Source: SLRI01 sp964576715 (GTDB lineage: Bacteria > Pseudomonadota > Alphaproteobacteria > Geminicoccales > Geminicoccaceae). From it: a stretch of DNA of 46,256 bases. The notes under the pieces are model-generated. The model ran no database searches, was not told where the DNA came from, and was given only the letters and a program-made list of their open reading frames with translations. Each line of letters starts with the position of its first letter. The stretch's first letter is position 1. The translations under genes and the position numbers were made by a program. Positions 26,110-35,498 of this stretch are shown piece by piece. The DNA is taken from the NCBI GenBank assembly GCA_964576715.1, contig CAZNWE010000029.1:1-46256 (forward strand). Direction: 5' to 3'.

Positions 26110-28890
26110 ATGACGCAGGACTATCGCGATACCGTCTTTCTGCCGCGAACCAGCTTCGGCATGAAAGCCAACCTGCCGCAGCGCGAGCCCGAGTGGCTGA
26201 AACGCTGGGAGGCGCTCGATCTCTATCGCCGCTTGCGGCACGCCGCCGCCGATCGCCGACCCTTCATCCTCCACGACGGCCCGCCTTATGCCAACGGCCA
26301 CCTGCACATGGGCACCGCCCTCAACAAGATCTTGAAGGACGTCATCAACAAGAACCAGCAGATGCTGGGCAAGGATGCCGCCTACGTGCCGGGCTGGGAC
26401 TGCCACGGCCTGCCGATCGAATGGCAGGTCGAGCAGGAGTACAGAAAGCAGGGCAAGAACAAGGACGACGTGCCGATCATCGACTTCCGGCGGGAGTGCC
26501 GCGAGTTCGCCGCCAAGTGGATCGAGATCCAAAAAGCCGAGTTCAAGCGGCTGGGCGTGACCGGCGACTGGCAGAACCCCTATTCGACCATGCACCTGAA
26601 GTCGGAAGCCGACATCTATCGCGAGGCGGCGAAATTCCTGCTCAACGGCTCGCTCTATCGCGGCAAGAAATCGGTGATGTGGTCGCCGGTCGAGAAGACC
26701 GCGCTCGCCGAGGCCGAGGTCGAATATCACGACCATACCTCGACCACGATCTGGGTCGCCTTCCCGCTCACCCGGCCAAGCCAGCCCTGGCTCGAGGGGG
26801 CCGCGGTCGTCATCTGGACCACGACCCCCTGGACCATCCCGGCCAACCGTGCGGTCGCCTTCGGGCCGATGATCGACTACGCCCTCGTCGAGACCGGTGG
26901 CCGCCGGCTGGTCATGGCCGAAAGCCTGGTCGAGGAGACCATGGCGCGCGCCGGCATCCCTGGCTGGAAGCTGCTCGAGACCTTCAAGGGCGAGGCACTC
27001 GAAGGCTCGATCGCCGCGCATCCGCTGAGCGGCCACGCCGGTGCCTATGGCTTCGAGGTGCCACTGCTGCCGGCCGATTTCGTCAGCGACGAGGAGGGTA
27101 CCGGCCTCGTCCACATCGCCCCGAGCCACGGGGCGGACGACTTCGAGCTCGGCCAGCGCCACGGCCTCGAGGTGCCAGACACGGTGGCCGAGGACGGCAG
27201 CTACACCGATCAGGTGCCGGGCTTCGAGGGGTTGCACGTGTTCAAGGCGGCGGGGCCCGTTCTCGAGGCGCTGAACGCGACGGGGGCGCTTTTGGCGCAT
27301 GGCAGCCTGGTCCATTCCTACCCGCATTCCTGGCGCTCGAAGGCACCCTTGATCTTCCGCGCCACCGCCCAGTGGTTCATCCCCATGGCGGGCGAGCTCA
27401 AGCTTCGCGACAAGGCCCTCGCCGCTATCGACGAGACCACCTTCGTGCCGGCCAGGGGGCAGAACCGGCTGCGCTCGATGATCGAGACCCGGCCCGACTG
27501 GTGCATCAGCCGGCAGCGCGCCTGGGGCGTGCCGATCGCGGTCTTCGTCGACAAGAAGACGGGCGAGCCCTTGCGCGACCCCGCGGTCTGCGAGCGCATC
27601 GCTCGGGCCTTCGAGGGCGAGGGAGCGGATGCCTGGTGGACCCGCGATCCGGCCGAGTTCCTCGGTCCCGACCGCGACCCCGCCGATTTCGAGAAGGTCG
27701 ACGACATCCTCGACGTCTGGTTCGAATCCGGCTCGACCCACGCCTTCGTGCTCGAGCAGCGGCCGGAGCTGAAGTGGCCGGCCGATCTCTACCTCGAGGG
27801 CTCGGACCAGCATCGCGGCTGGTTCCACTCGTCCTTGCTGGAGAGCTGTGGCACCCGCGGCCGCGCCCCTTACGATGCGGTCCTCACCCACGGCTTCGTC
27901 GTCGACGGCAAGGGCGAGAAGATGGCGAAGTCGAAGGGCAACGTCGTCTCGCCGATCGACCTCATGAAGACCCATGGCGCGGACATTCTCCGCTTGTGGA
28001 CCGTCTCGGCCGACTATGCCGAGGACATCCGTATCGGCAAGGAGGTGCTGGACGGCATCGGCGATAATTACCGCCGGCTCAGGAACACGCTGCGCTACAT
28101 CCTCGGCAATCTCGACGGGTTTCGCGACACCGAGCGACTGCCGCACACGCAAATGCCGGAGCTCGAGCGCTGGGTGCTGCATCGGCTGAAGGAGCTCGAC
28201 GCGCTGGTGAAGGATGGCAACGCGGCCTACGACTTCCCCAGGCTGTATTCGGCGCTGCACCATTTCTGCGCGCTCGATCTCTCGGCCTTCTATTTCGATG
28301 TCAGGAAGGACAGCCTCTACTGTGACCCCCTGGACAGCACCCGGCGCCGGGCGGCCCGGACCGTGCTCGATCAGCTGTTCCATTGCCTGGTGCGCTGGCT
28401 CGCCCCGGTCCTCGCGTTCACCGCCGAGGAGGCTTGGCAGGCACGTTTTCCGTCGACCGAGGGCAGCGTGCATCTCGAGCTCTTCCCCGACCTGCCCGAG
28501 GCCTGGCGCGATCCGGCGCTGGCGGCACGCTGGGAGCGGGTGCGGCGCGTCCGTCGGGTGATCACCGGGGCGCTCGAGGTCGAACGTAGCCAGAAGCGGA
28601 TCGGGGCGAGCCTGCAGGCGGCACCCGTGGTCTACGTGACGCCAGAGGACCGGGCGGCGATCGGTGAGCTGGACCTGGCCGAGCTCAGCATCACCAGCGG
28701 CATCGAGGTCGAGGTCGGCGCGGCGCCGCCGCATGCCTTTACCATGGACGAGGTCCCCGGCGTCGGCGTCGTGCCGGCCCTGGCCGCCGGTGCCAAGTGC
28801 GGCCGCTGCTGGCAGGTACTGCCCGAGGTGGAGACGGCCGGCGGGCTGTGCCGGCGCTGTGCCGCCGCCGTGACGGCGCACGCCGCTTGA
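26110..28890 (+). CDS. ileS: isoleucyl-tRNA synthetase
   Basis: A 926-residue class Ia aminoacyl-tRNA synthetase that charges tRNA-Ile. The N-terminal signature region is HDGPPYANGHLHMGTALNKI, where the usual HIGH reads HMGT. The CP1 editing domain lies roughly at residues 200-400 with GTGLVHIAPSHGADDF. The second signature, normally KMSKS, reads KMAKS in EKMAKSKGNVV. The C-terminal zinc finger is intact (CGRCW ... CRRC), close to residues 895-920. Length is typical for bacterial type I IleRS. It follows ribF by 51 nt, and its stop overlaps the lspA start by one base. Confidence 0.97.
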   Translation: MTQDYRDTVFLPRTSFGMKANLPQREPEWLKRWEALDLYRRLRHAAADRRPFILHDGPPYANGHLHMGTALNKILKDVINKNQQMLGKDAAYVPGWDCHGLPIEWQVEQEYRKQGKNKDDVPIIDFRRECREFAAKWIEIQKAEFKRLGVTGDWQNPYSTMHLKSEADIYREAAKFLLNGSLYRGKKSVMWSPVEKTALAEAEVEYHDHTSTTIWVAFPLTRPSQPWLEGAAVVIWTTTPWTIPANRAVAFGPMIDYALVETGGRRLVMAESLVEETMARAGIPGWKLLETFKGEALEGSIAAHPLSGHAGAYGFEVPLLPADFVSDEEGTGLVHIAPSHGADDFELGQRHGLEVPDTVAEDGSYTDQVPGFEGLHVFKAAGPVLEALNATGALLAHGSLVHSYPHSWRSKAPLIFRATAQWFIPMAGELKLRDKALAAIDETTFVPARGQNRLRSMIETRPDWCISRQRAWGVPIAVFVDKKTGEPLRDPAVCERIARAFEGEGADAWWTRDPAEFLGPDRDPADFEKVDDILDVWFESGSTHAFVLEQRPELKWPADLYLEGSDQHRGWFHSSLLESCGTRGRAPYDAVLTHGFVVDGKGEKMAKSKGNVVSPIDLMKTHGADILRLWTVSADYAEDIRIGKEVLDGIGDNYRRLRNTLRYILGNLDGFRDTERLPHTQMPELERWVLHRLKELDALVKDGNAAYDFPRLYSALHHFCALDLSAFYFDVRKDSLYCDPLDSTRRRAARTVLDQLFHCLVRWLAPVLAFTAEEAWQARFPSTEGSVHLELFPDLPEAWRDPALAARWERVRRVRRVITGALEVERSQKRIGASLQAAPVVYVTPEDRAAIGELDLAELSITSGIEVEVGAAPPHAFTMDEVPGVGVVPALAAGAKCGRCWQVLPEVETAGGLCRRCAAAVTAHAA

Positions 28891-29411
28891 TGAAGAGCGC
28901 GCCGCTGAGCCCGGCTCTGGCGCTGGCCCGTTGGCTCGGGCCGGTCCTGTTCACGGTCGTGCTCGCCGTCGACTGGCTGACCAAGCAATGGGCGCTCGCC
29001 ACACTTTCCGGGCAGGGCGTGGTCGAGGTCACCGGTTTCTTCAACCTCGTGCTCGTCTGGAACCCCGGGATCAGCTTCGGGATGTTCAAGGCGAGTGGCG
29101 AGCTCGGCCGCTGGTTCCTGGTCGCCCTGGCGTTGGCGATCTCCATCATCCTCGTCTTCTGGTTGCGCTGGGAGCAACGATTCTGGCCAAAGATCGCTAT
29201 CTGGTTGATACTGGCTGGCGCCCTGGGCAATGTGGTGGACCGGATCCGCTTCGGTGCCGTGGTCGATTTTCTCGATTTTCATGCGTTCGGCTATCACTGG
29301 CCAGCCTTCAACGTGGCCGACAGCATGATCGTCGCGGGTGCCGCGATCCTGATCATCGACAGCTTGTTCGTGGGCTCGCGGGCGCTAGGTCGGGGGGGGA
29401 ACGGAAAGTGA
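28890..29411 (+). CDS. lspA: lipoprotein signal peptidase
   Basis: A 173-residue inner-membrane aspartic protease (signal peptidase II) that removes signal peptides from prolipoproteins after lipidation. It has four hydrophobic helices and both catalytic aspartates, Asp117 in GNVVDRI and Asp144 in FNVADS; VDWLTKQW near the N-terminus and NPGISFGMF are also typical. Its ATG overlaps the ileS TGA by one base and its TGA overlaps the next gene's GTG, so the three are probably co-translated. The next gene encodes a lipoprotein, a likely client. Confidence 0.96.
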   Translation: MKSAPLSPALALARWLGPVLFTVVLAVDWLTKQWALATLSGQGVVEVTGFFNLVLVWNPGISFGMFKASGELGRWFLVALALAISIILVFWLRWEQRFWPKIAIWLILAGALGNVVDRIRFGAVVDFLDFHAFGYHWPAFNVADSMIVAGAAILIIDSLFVGSRALGRGGNGK

Positions 29412-30013
29412 CGACAACGTGGCAACCGCTCTCGGGCGGGCCGCAAGCGAGGACGGTGCAGGCACAAGGGCGATGGACGGTTGGACGCGCGATCGGTGCT
29501 CTGGTGCTCGGCCTGGCTTGCCTGGCGATGAGCGCCTGCAGTGGCACGGTGCAGGAGCGGCTCGGCATGAGCCGGCGAGCACCGGACGAGTTTCAGGTGG
29601 TCCGGCGCCAGCCCTTGGTGATCCCGCCCGATTATCGTTTGCCGGTCCCGGGGACCGAGACTCCGGCGCAACAGGATCGGGCACCGTCCGACGACGTGCA
29701 GGCCACCCTGTTCGGTGGGCTCCCCGCACCCCGGGAGAGCGGCCCGAGCCAGGGCGAAGTGGTGCTCCTGGAAGCGGTGCCGGGCGAGGTCGAACCTGGG
29801 ATCCGCGATCTCATCCTGGCCGAGAATACCGAGCTGACCCAGCTCGACGAGAGCCGCTTCTTGTTCATCCTCGATTTCCAGCGCCGCAACATGACTGCGG
29901 GGCGGGGGCTGGAGACGCCGCTCGACGCGCCCGCCGAGGCGGCGCGGCTCGAGGAGGAGGGGCGCAGTGCCCGGGTGGTTACCCGGCGGGTCGGCACGAC
30001 CATCGTGCAATAG
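29408..30013 (+). CDS. DUF3035-type lipoprotein
   Basis: A 201-residue protein with an N-terminal extension, a hydrophobic segment and a lipobox (LAMSAC, lipidated Cys44). The mature start APDEFQVVRRQPLVIPPDY is characteristic of the DUF3035 family, found in alphaproteobacteria beside lspA or M16 peptidase genes. The rest is Pro/Gln/Glu-rich and probably extended. Function is unknown; an envelope role is likely. It starts with GTG inside the lspA stop (4-nt overlap); this start leaves an unusually long 30-residue region before the hydrophobic segment, so a later start is possible. Confidence 0.8.
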   Translation: MTTTWQPLSGGPQARTVQAQGRWTVGRAIGALVLGLACLAMSACSGTVQERLGMSRRAPDEFQVVRRQPLVIPPDYRLPVPGTETPAQQDRAPSDDVQATLFGGLPAPRESGPSQGEVVLLEAVPGEVEPGIRDLILAENTELTQLDESRFLFILDFQRRNMTAGRGLETPLDAPAEAARLEEEGRSARVVTRRVGTTIVQ

Positions 30014-30101
30014 TAAGCTCGGGAGCAGGCTCGGGGCGGCGATCGCCCGGCGCCTCGACCGCGGGGGACGACGCAGGCATGGGACAACTCTGGTGAGGAG
30101 C

Positions 30102-31478
30102 ATGAGATTGGCGACGATTGCGGGTGCCGTGGCCCTCGGGCTTAACGTCGATGCGCTGGCCGCCTCGGCCACTGGGATGTTCAACCCGGACAGCTTCAGT
30201 CTGGACAACGGCATGCAGGTGGTGGTGATCGAGAACCACCGCGCCCCGGTCGTCTCGCACTGGGTCTGGTACAAGGTCGGCACCGCCGACAGCCCGATCG
30301 GCAAGTCCGGCCTGCCGCATTTCCTCGAGCATCTGATGTTCAAGGGTACCGAGGAGATCGCGCCCGGCGATTTCTCGAAGATCGTCGCCCGGCACGGCGG
30401 CAACGACAATGCGATGACGTCTTCCGACTTCACCGCCTATTTCCAGAACATCGCCCGCGACCGGCTCGAGATGGTGATGGGCATGGAAGCCGACCGGATG
30501 GCCAATCTCCGCCTCGAGCTCGACCATGTGCTGGCCGAGCGCGACGTGGTCCTCGAGGAGCGGCGGTCGCGCGTCGACAACCAGCCCTCCGCCCTCTGGG
30601 CCGAGCAGCTCAGCGCCGCCCAGTACCTCAACCACCCCTACCGCCTGCCGATCATCGGCTGGTATCATGAGATCGAGAGCTACACCAAGGACGACGCACT
30701 GGCCTTCTACGATGCCTGGTACGCGCCCAACAATGCCATCCTGGTGGTCGCCGGTGCGGTCACCGCCGAGGAGCTGAAGCCGATCGCCGAGCGCACCTAT
30801 GGCCAGCTGCCGCCGCGCGAGGTGCCGGAGCGCATCCGGCTGGCCGAGCCGCCGCAGCTCGTCGAACGGCGCATCGAGCTGGCGCACGAGCGGGTCGAGC
30901 AGCCGAGCCTGATGCGCTCCTACCTCGCCCCCAGTTTCGCCACGGCTGAAGGCGGCGAAGCCTATGCCCTGGAGGTGCTGGCCGGGCTGTTCGGCAGTAG
31001 TGGGACTAGCCGGCTCTACCGCTCGCTGGTCGTCGAGCAAGGGCTGGCGACCAGTGCCGGCGCCTTCTACCGTGGCTCGAGCCTCGATCTCACCACCTTC
31101 CGGCTCTATGCCAGCCCGCGCCCCGGCGGCGATCTCGATGCGCTGGAGGCCGCCATCGACGCCGAGATCGAGAAGCTGCTCGAGGGCGGCGTGACCGCCG
31201 AGGAGGTGGCCCGGGTGCAAAAGCGGATGATCGCCGAGGCGGTCTACGCCCGGGACAGCCTGACCACGGCGGCCCGCGTCTTCGGCAGTGCCCTGACCAC
31301 CGGCTCGACCATCGAGGATGTCGAGGCCTGGCCCGAGCGGATCGCAGCGGTGACTCCGGAGGCCGTGCTCGACGCCGCCCGGATCGTCTTCGACCGCCGC
31401 CAGTCGGTGACCGGCCGCCTCGTCCCGGCCGGCCCGTCGGCCGCGGGGTCGGTGGTGACCAACGGATCAGCAGGATGA
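30102..31478 (+). CDS. M16-family zinc metallopeptidase, catalytic subunit
   Basis: A 458-residue secreted or periplasmic protease with an N-terminal signal (MRLATIAGAVALGLNVDALAAS). The inverted zinc motif HFLEH lies at residues 73-77, with the third ligand Glu in VVLEERR (about 152-153), as in pitrilysin and mitochondrial processing peptidase beta. The two M16 halves are visible (N-terminal about 30-220; C-terminal about 225-430). The ATG at 30102 has GAGGAG upstream. Its stop overlaps the next gene's ATG by 4 nt; that gene encodes a partner lacking the zinc motif, so the pair probably forms a heterodimer like other M16B pairs. Confidence 0.93.
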   Translation: MRLATIAGAVALGLNVDALAASATGMFNPDSFSLDNGMQVVVIENHRAPVVSHWVWYKVGTADSPIGKSGLPHFLEHLMFKGTEEIAPGDFSKIVARHGGNDNAMTSSDFTAYFQNIARDRLEMVMGMEADRMANLRLELDHVLAERDVVLEERRSRVDNQPSALWAEQLSAAQYLNHPYRLPIIGWYHEIESYTKDDALAFYDAWYAPNNAILVVAGAVTAEELKPIAERTYGQLPPREVPERIRLAEPPQLVERRIELAHERVEQPSLMRSYLAPSFATAEGGEAYALEVLAGLFGSSGTSRLYRSLVVEQGLATSAGAFYRGSSLDLTTFRLYASPRPGGDLDALEAAIDAEIEKLLEGGVTAEEVARVQKRMIAEAVYARDSLTTAARVFGSALTTGSTIEDVEAWPERIAAVTPEAVLDAARIVFDRRQSVTGRLVPAGPSAAGSVVTNGSAG

Positions 31479-32890
31479 TGCAGCGTGCAGTATTCAATGA
31501 CGTCACCCACCTTTTGCCCCGCTTCGTCGCGCGCGCCGCGGGTCTGCTGATGGCGGTCCAGCTCATCAGCACGCCGGCCCAGGCCGAAACCGTGGTCGAG
31601 GAAGTGGTCACCGCGTCGGGCATCAAGGCCTGGCTGGTCAACGAGCCGGCCGTACCGCTGGTTGCCGTCACCTTCGAGTGGAAGGGCGGTGCGTCGGCGG
31701 ATCCGGCAGGCCGCGAGGGACTGTCCCGAATGGTCGCGGGGCTGCTCGACGAGGGGGCTGGCGAGCTCGACAGCCTGGCCTTTCGCACCATCCTCGAGGA
31801 TCAGGCGATCCGCCTCGGCTTCAGCCACGAGCGCGACGCCTTCGCGGGCCGGCTGCTGACGCTGACCGAGAACCGCGAGCAGGCGTTCGACCTGCTGCGC
31901 CTGGCGCTGGCCGAGCCGCGCTTCGACGCGGAGCCGGTCGAGCGAATCAGGAACCAACTGCTCGCCGACATCCAGCGCCGGCGCAGCGACCCCAACACCA
32001 TGGCGGCGCTCGCCTGGTTCAATCATGCCTTTCCCGACCACCCTTACGGGCGGACCGCGCAGGGCACGCCCGAAGCGATCCAGGCGATCGAGGTGGCCGA
32101 GCTCAGGGCCTACGTCGCCGAGCGGCTCGGCCGCGACAACCTGGTGATCGGGGTCGCCGGCGATATCACCGCCGAGGAGCTCGCACCGCTGCTCGACCAG
32201 GCGTTCATGCATCTGCCCGTCGAGGCGGCGCTGCCCCGGTTGCCGACCGTCACCTCGCGCACCGGCGACACGCTGGTCACCCGGATCGACGTGCCGCAGA
32301 GCGTGGTCAGCTTCGGCCTGCCCGGCATCGACCGTGACGACCCGGACTACTATGCGGCCTATGTGGCAAACTACATCCTCGGCGGCGGCGGCTTCGCGTC
32401 GCGGCTGATCGAAGAGGTCCGCGAGAAGCGCGGCCTCGCCTATTCGGTCTATTCCTACCTGATGGACACCGACCTCGCACCGCTTTGGATGGGCGGGGTC
32501 GCCACCAGGAACGACCAGGTGGCCCAGTCGATCGAGGTGATCCGAGGAGAGCTCGCGCGCATGGCCGCAGGCGACCTGTCGCCCACCGACCTCGCCAATG
32601 CCAAGACCTACCTGACCGGGTCGTTCCCGTTGCGCTTCACCAGCAACGAGAACGTGGCCCGGATGCTGGTCGGCATGCAGACGCAGGACCTCGGCATCGA
32701 TTTTCTCGATCGGCGCAACAGCTACATCGAGGCGGTGAGCCTGGACGACCTCAAGCGGGTCAGCGCCCGGCTGTTCGCCGGTGAACTCCTGGTGTCGATC
32801 GTCGGCGACCCGGTCGGCGTCACCGCCACGGCAGCCCCCCCGCCGTCCGGCGACGATGCCGCGCCAGACCATGTCGACGGCGAAGGCTGA
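31475..32890 (+). CDS. M16-family peptidase-like protein, non-catalytic subunit
   Basis: A 471-residue M16-fold protein with a signal peptide (cleaved near AQAETV, about residue 38). The place of the HxxEH motif is taken by GLSRMVAGLL, so it cannot bind zinc there and is probably inactive alone. The C-terminal half keeps the substrate-contacting Arg/Tyr pair in REKRGLAYSVYSY. This is the usual arrangement of the second subunit in two-gene M16B peptidases. It overlaps the catalytic-subunit gene by 4 nt at its start and the mutL reading frame by about 20 nt at its end. Confidence 0.9.
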   Translation: MMQRAVFNDVTHLLPRFVARAAGLLMAVQLISTPAQAETVVEEVVTASGIKAWLVNEPAVPLVAVTFEWKGGASADPAGREGLSRMVAGLLDEGAGELDSLAFRTILEDQAIRLGFSHERDAFAGRLLTLTENREQAFDLLRLALAEPRFDAEPVERIRNQLLADIQRRRSDPNTMAALAWFNHAFPDHPYGRTAQGTPEAIQAIEVAELRAYVAERLGRDNLVIGVAGDITAEELAPLLDQAFMHLPVEAALPRLPTVTSRTGDTLVTRIDVPQSVVSFGLPGIDRDDPDYYAAYVANYILGGGGFASRLIEEVREKRGLAYSVYSYLMDTDLAPLWMGGVATRNDQVAQSIEVIRGELARMAAGDLSPTDLANAKTYLTGSFPLRFTSNENVARMLVGMQTQDLGIDFLDRRNSYIEAVSLDDLKRVSARLFAGELLVSIVGDPVGVTATAAPPPSGDDAAPDHVDGEG

Positions 32891-34766
32891 GGCCGGGTCG
32901 ACCACTGACGGGAGCGCCGCCGACCGGCCGGCGTTCGCGCGCATCCGTCGTCTGCCCGAGGCATTGGTCAATCGAATCGCTGCCGGCGAGGTGGTGGAAC
33001 GGCCGGCCTCGGCGGTCAAGGAGCTGGTCGAGAATGCCATCGATGCCGGCGCCCGGCGCATCCGGATCAGTCTGGAGGCGGCCGGGCGACGGCTGATCCT
33101 GGTCGAGGATGACGGCCGGGGCATGAGCCGCGACGAGCTGACCCTGGCGATCGAACGGCACGCGACGTCGAAGCTCACCGACGACAAGCTGATCGACATC
33201 CGCACGCTCGGCTTTCGCGGCGAGGCGCTGCCGTCCGTCGGCTCGGTCAGCCGCCTGACGCTGACCAGCCGGGCAGCCGCGGCGGCGCATGGCTGGCAGC
33301 TCGTTTGCACCGCCGGCCGAGCCCAGCCGCCGGCCCCGGCGGCGGCCCCGCCGGGGACCCGGATCGAGGTCCAGGATCTGTTCTTCAACACCCCGGCCCG
33401 GCTCAAATTCCTGAAAAGCGACCGCCGCGAGCTCGAGCTGGTGCGCGACGTCGTCGAGCGGCTGGCGATGGCGCACGCCACGATCGGCTTCACGCTCGAC
33501 GCCGATGGCAAGCGGCTGTTGCTGCTGCCGCCGGCGGCTCGAGCCGAACGGCTCGCCGCACTCCTCGGCCGCGAGGCGGTGGCCAACGGCATCGAGCTCG
33601 CGGCCGAGCGGGATGACGGTGAAGGCCGTTCGGCGCGGCTCGCTGGGCTCGCCTGCCTGCCGACGCTGAGCCGCAACCACGCCCGCCACCAGTTTCTCTT
33701 CGTCAACAACCGGCCGGTCCAGGACCGGCTGCTGAAAGGCGCACTGCGGGCGGCCTATGCCGATCTGATCCCGCACGACCGCCAGCCGATCGCCGCCCTC
33801 TTCCTCGACGTTCCGGTGGCGGCGGTGGACGTCAACGTTCACCCGGCCAAGGCGGAGGTGCGGTTCAAGGACGCAGGCGAGATCAGAGGGCTGATCGTCG
33901 GCGGGTTGAAGCGGGCCCTGGCCGAGCACGGCCACCGGGCGTCGGGCAGCGTCGGCGCGGCAGCGCTCGGGCGGTTCACGAGCGGCACCGCACCAGCCGG
34001 GCGCCGGGCGGTTCCCGGCCAACCCGCCGGCGCGCCGCCAAGCCCGGGCCTCGCGGAGGCAGCGCAGGCCTGGCAGGCACCTCCCCCTGGCGACGGCTGC
34101 GGTCTCGATCTCGGCCCGCCGAGCGTGCGCCAGGCGGCACCACCGCCCAGCGGTGCACCGCCAGCCGTCGACGCGGCGGTCGCCGACTATCCGCTCGGTG
34201 CGCCTTGTGCACAGCTGCACGACACCTTCATCGTGGCGCAGAGCGCGGACGGGCTGGTCATCGTCGATCAGCACGCGGCGCACGAGCGGCTCGTCTACGA
34301 GCGCTTCAAGGCCGCCTTTGCCACGGGCGAGGTCAAGCGACAGGCCCTGCTGATCCCCGAGGTGGTCGAGGTCGACGCCCGCGCCCGGGCCGAGCTGCTC
34401 GAGCACGCCGCCAGCCTCGCCCGGCTCGGCCTGACGATCGAGCCGTTCGGCGATGCCGCGGTGGTCGTCCGCGAGACACCGGCCGTTCTCGGCAACCCGG
34501 CCGTGGCCCGGCTGCTCGACGATGTCGCGGCCGACCTCGCGCGGCTCGATGCGGCCCTGCCGCTCGAGGAGGCGCTGCTCAGGGTGCTGGCCTCGATGGC
34601 CTGTCACGGCAGTGTCAGGGCCGGTCGGCGGCTTGGCCACGACGAGATGGACGCGCTCTTGCGGGAGATGGAGGCGACGGCCTATTCCGGGCAGTGCATC
34701 CACGGCAGACCCACCTACATAAAGTTGGCGAGGGCCGATATCGAGCGCCTGTTCGGCCGCCGCTGA
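32871..34766 (+). CDS. mutL: DNA mismatch repair protein MutL
   Basis: A GHKL ATPase of about 631 residues that links MutS mismatch recognition to strand incision. The N-terminal motifs are IAAGEVVERPASAVKELVEN (catalytic Glu51, Mg-binding Asn55), DDGRGMS and GFRGEALPSV. A linker rich in Pro, Ala and Gly (about residues 350-435) joins the C-terminal domain, which has the endonuclease motif DQHAAHE at 466-472 and a CIHGRP zinc-site element near the end. It is thus a self-nicking MutL, as in bacteria without MutH. The start is uncertain: ATG 32871 or ATG 32856, both inside the upstream gene and without a good Shine-Dalgarno. Confidence 0.95.
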   Translation: MSTAKAEAGSTTDGSAADRPAFARIRRLPEALVNRIAAGEVVERPASAVKELVENAIDAGARRIRISLEAAGRRLILVEDDGRGMSRDELTLAIERHATSKLTDDKLIDIRTLGFRGEALPSVGSVSRLTLTSRAAAAAHGWQLVCTAGRAQPPAPAAAPPGTRIEVQDLFFNTPARLKFLKSDRRELELVRDVVERLAMAHATIGFTLDADGKRLLLLPPAARAERLAALLGREAVANGIELAAERDDGEGRSARLAGLACLPTLSRNHARHQFLFVNNRPVQDRLLKGALRAAYADLIPHDRQPIAALFLDVPVAAVDVNVHPAKAEVRFKDAGEIRGLIVGGLKRALAEHGHRASGSVGAAALGRFTSGTAPAGRRAVPGQPAGAPPSPGLAEAAQAWQAPPPGDGCGLDLGPPSVRQAAPPPSGAPPAVDAAVADYPLGAPCAQLHDTFIVAQSADGLVIVDQHAAHERLVYERFKAAFATGEVKRQALLIPEVVEVDARARAELLEHAASLARLGLTIEPFGDAAVVVRETPAVLGNPAVARLLDDVAADLARLDAALPLEEALLRVLASMACHGSVRAGRRLGHDEMDALLREMEATAYSGQCIHGRPTYIKLARADIERLFGRR

Positions 34767-34840
34767 ACGCGGAAAAGGCTGGTTCGGGGTAGGCGGCTGC
34801 GCTACCTCATCGGTCGGAAACGTCGCCCAACGGAGCCCAG

Positions 34841-35179
34841 ATGACCTACGTCGTTACCGAAGCCTGCATCAAGTGCAAGTACATGGACTGCGTCGAAGTT
34901 TGCCCCGTCGATTGCTTCTACGAGGGCGAGACGATGCTGGTGATCAACCCCGACGAGTGCATCGATTGCGGCGTTTGTGAGCCGGAATGCCCGGCCGAGG
35001 CGATCCTCCCGGATACCGAGCCCGAGGCGGAGCGCTGGCTCGAGCTCAACCGTGACTACTCGACCGGCAAGTGGCCGAACATCACCCGCAAGGGGGAGCA
35101 GCCAGCCGACGCCGCCGAGTACGACGGCATGCCGAACAAGTTCGAGAAATTTTTTTCTCCCAATCCCGGCGGCGGCTGA
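34841..35179 (+). CDS. fdxA: 7Fe ferredoxin
   Basis: A 112-residue ferredoxin of the FdxA type carrying one [3Fe-4S] and one [4Fe-4S] cluster. The first motif is CIKCKYMDCVEVCPVDCFYEG and the second CIDCGVCEPECP. The C-terminal extension, with NRDYSTGKWPNIT and ending KFEKFFSPNPGGG, is typical of alphaproteobacterial FdxA. The ATG has GGAG 6 nt upstream. It is a soluble electron carrier; in this lineage it commonly lies directly before carD, as here. Confidence 0.95.
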   Translation: MTYVVTEACIKCKYMDCVEVCPVDCFYEGETMLVINPDECIDCGVCEPECPAEAILPDTEPEAERWLELNRDYSTGKWPNITRKGEQPADAAEYDGMPNKFEKFFSPNPGGG

Positions 35180-35498
35180 GCCACCGACTGCTCGCGCCAC
35201 CGGCCGGCGTGCGATGCCGGCCTGAGTTGCTGCTTTTTCACGCCGCGGTCATGCGCCGGCGCGGTCAGCCTGCAACGCGCGTGTGGCTTTTGAGGCAAAT
35301 TCGTGTTATCTCCTACGGGCTGTGATGGATCAAGAGGTTCCAAGACCCGCGGCCGCCCATGAACTCAGCCGGAACCCACTGCTCGGACGCATTCCCAAGT
35401 GAGTGATGCGCATCGGCGTGGTTTGCTGAGGGCTTTTCTGGGGGGTGGCTTCATCCATCCAACTTGAGGCAACATCAGCTTTGCGGAGAACCGGCCCG
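35180..35498. other. intergenic region between fdxA and carD
   Basis: This 319-nt gap holds no gene that I can support. It starts with the candidate fdxA terminator and probably ends with a promoter for carD. A T/A-richer piece at 35285-35312 could be promoter DNA, but no correctly spaced -35/-10 pair is convincing. Confidence 0.45.
35202..35238 (+). terminator. candidate intrinsic terminator of fdxA
   Basis: A perfect 7-bp GC stem (GGCCGGC at 35202-35208 with GCCGGCC at 35216-35222) closes a 7-nt loop. A run of five T follows only after 11 further bases (35234-35238), so the hairpin is strong but the U-tract is displaced. Confidence 0.4.

Noticed and set aside
26092..28881. A very long open frame on the - strand opposite ileS (about 929 codons)
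   Set aside because: It is the mirror of a clear ileS gene; such frames are expected opposite GC-rich genes, and the product shows no recognisable domain.
31244..33709. An 821-codon - strand frame opposite the M16 genes and mutL
   Set aside because: The + strand carries three recognisable genes here; the antisense product has no family features.
35290..35319. Possible carD promoter with TTGAGG and TTATCT
   Set aside because: The spacing is only 10 nt, and alternatives at 17 nt have poor -10 matches.
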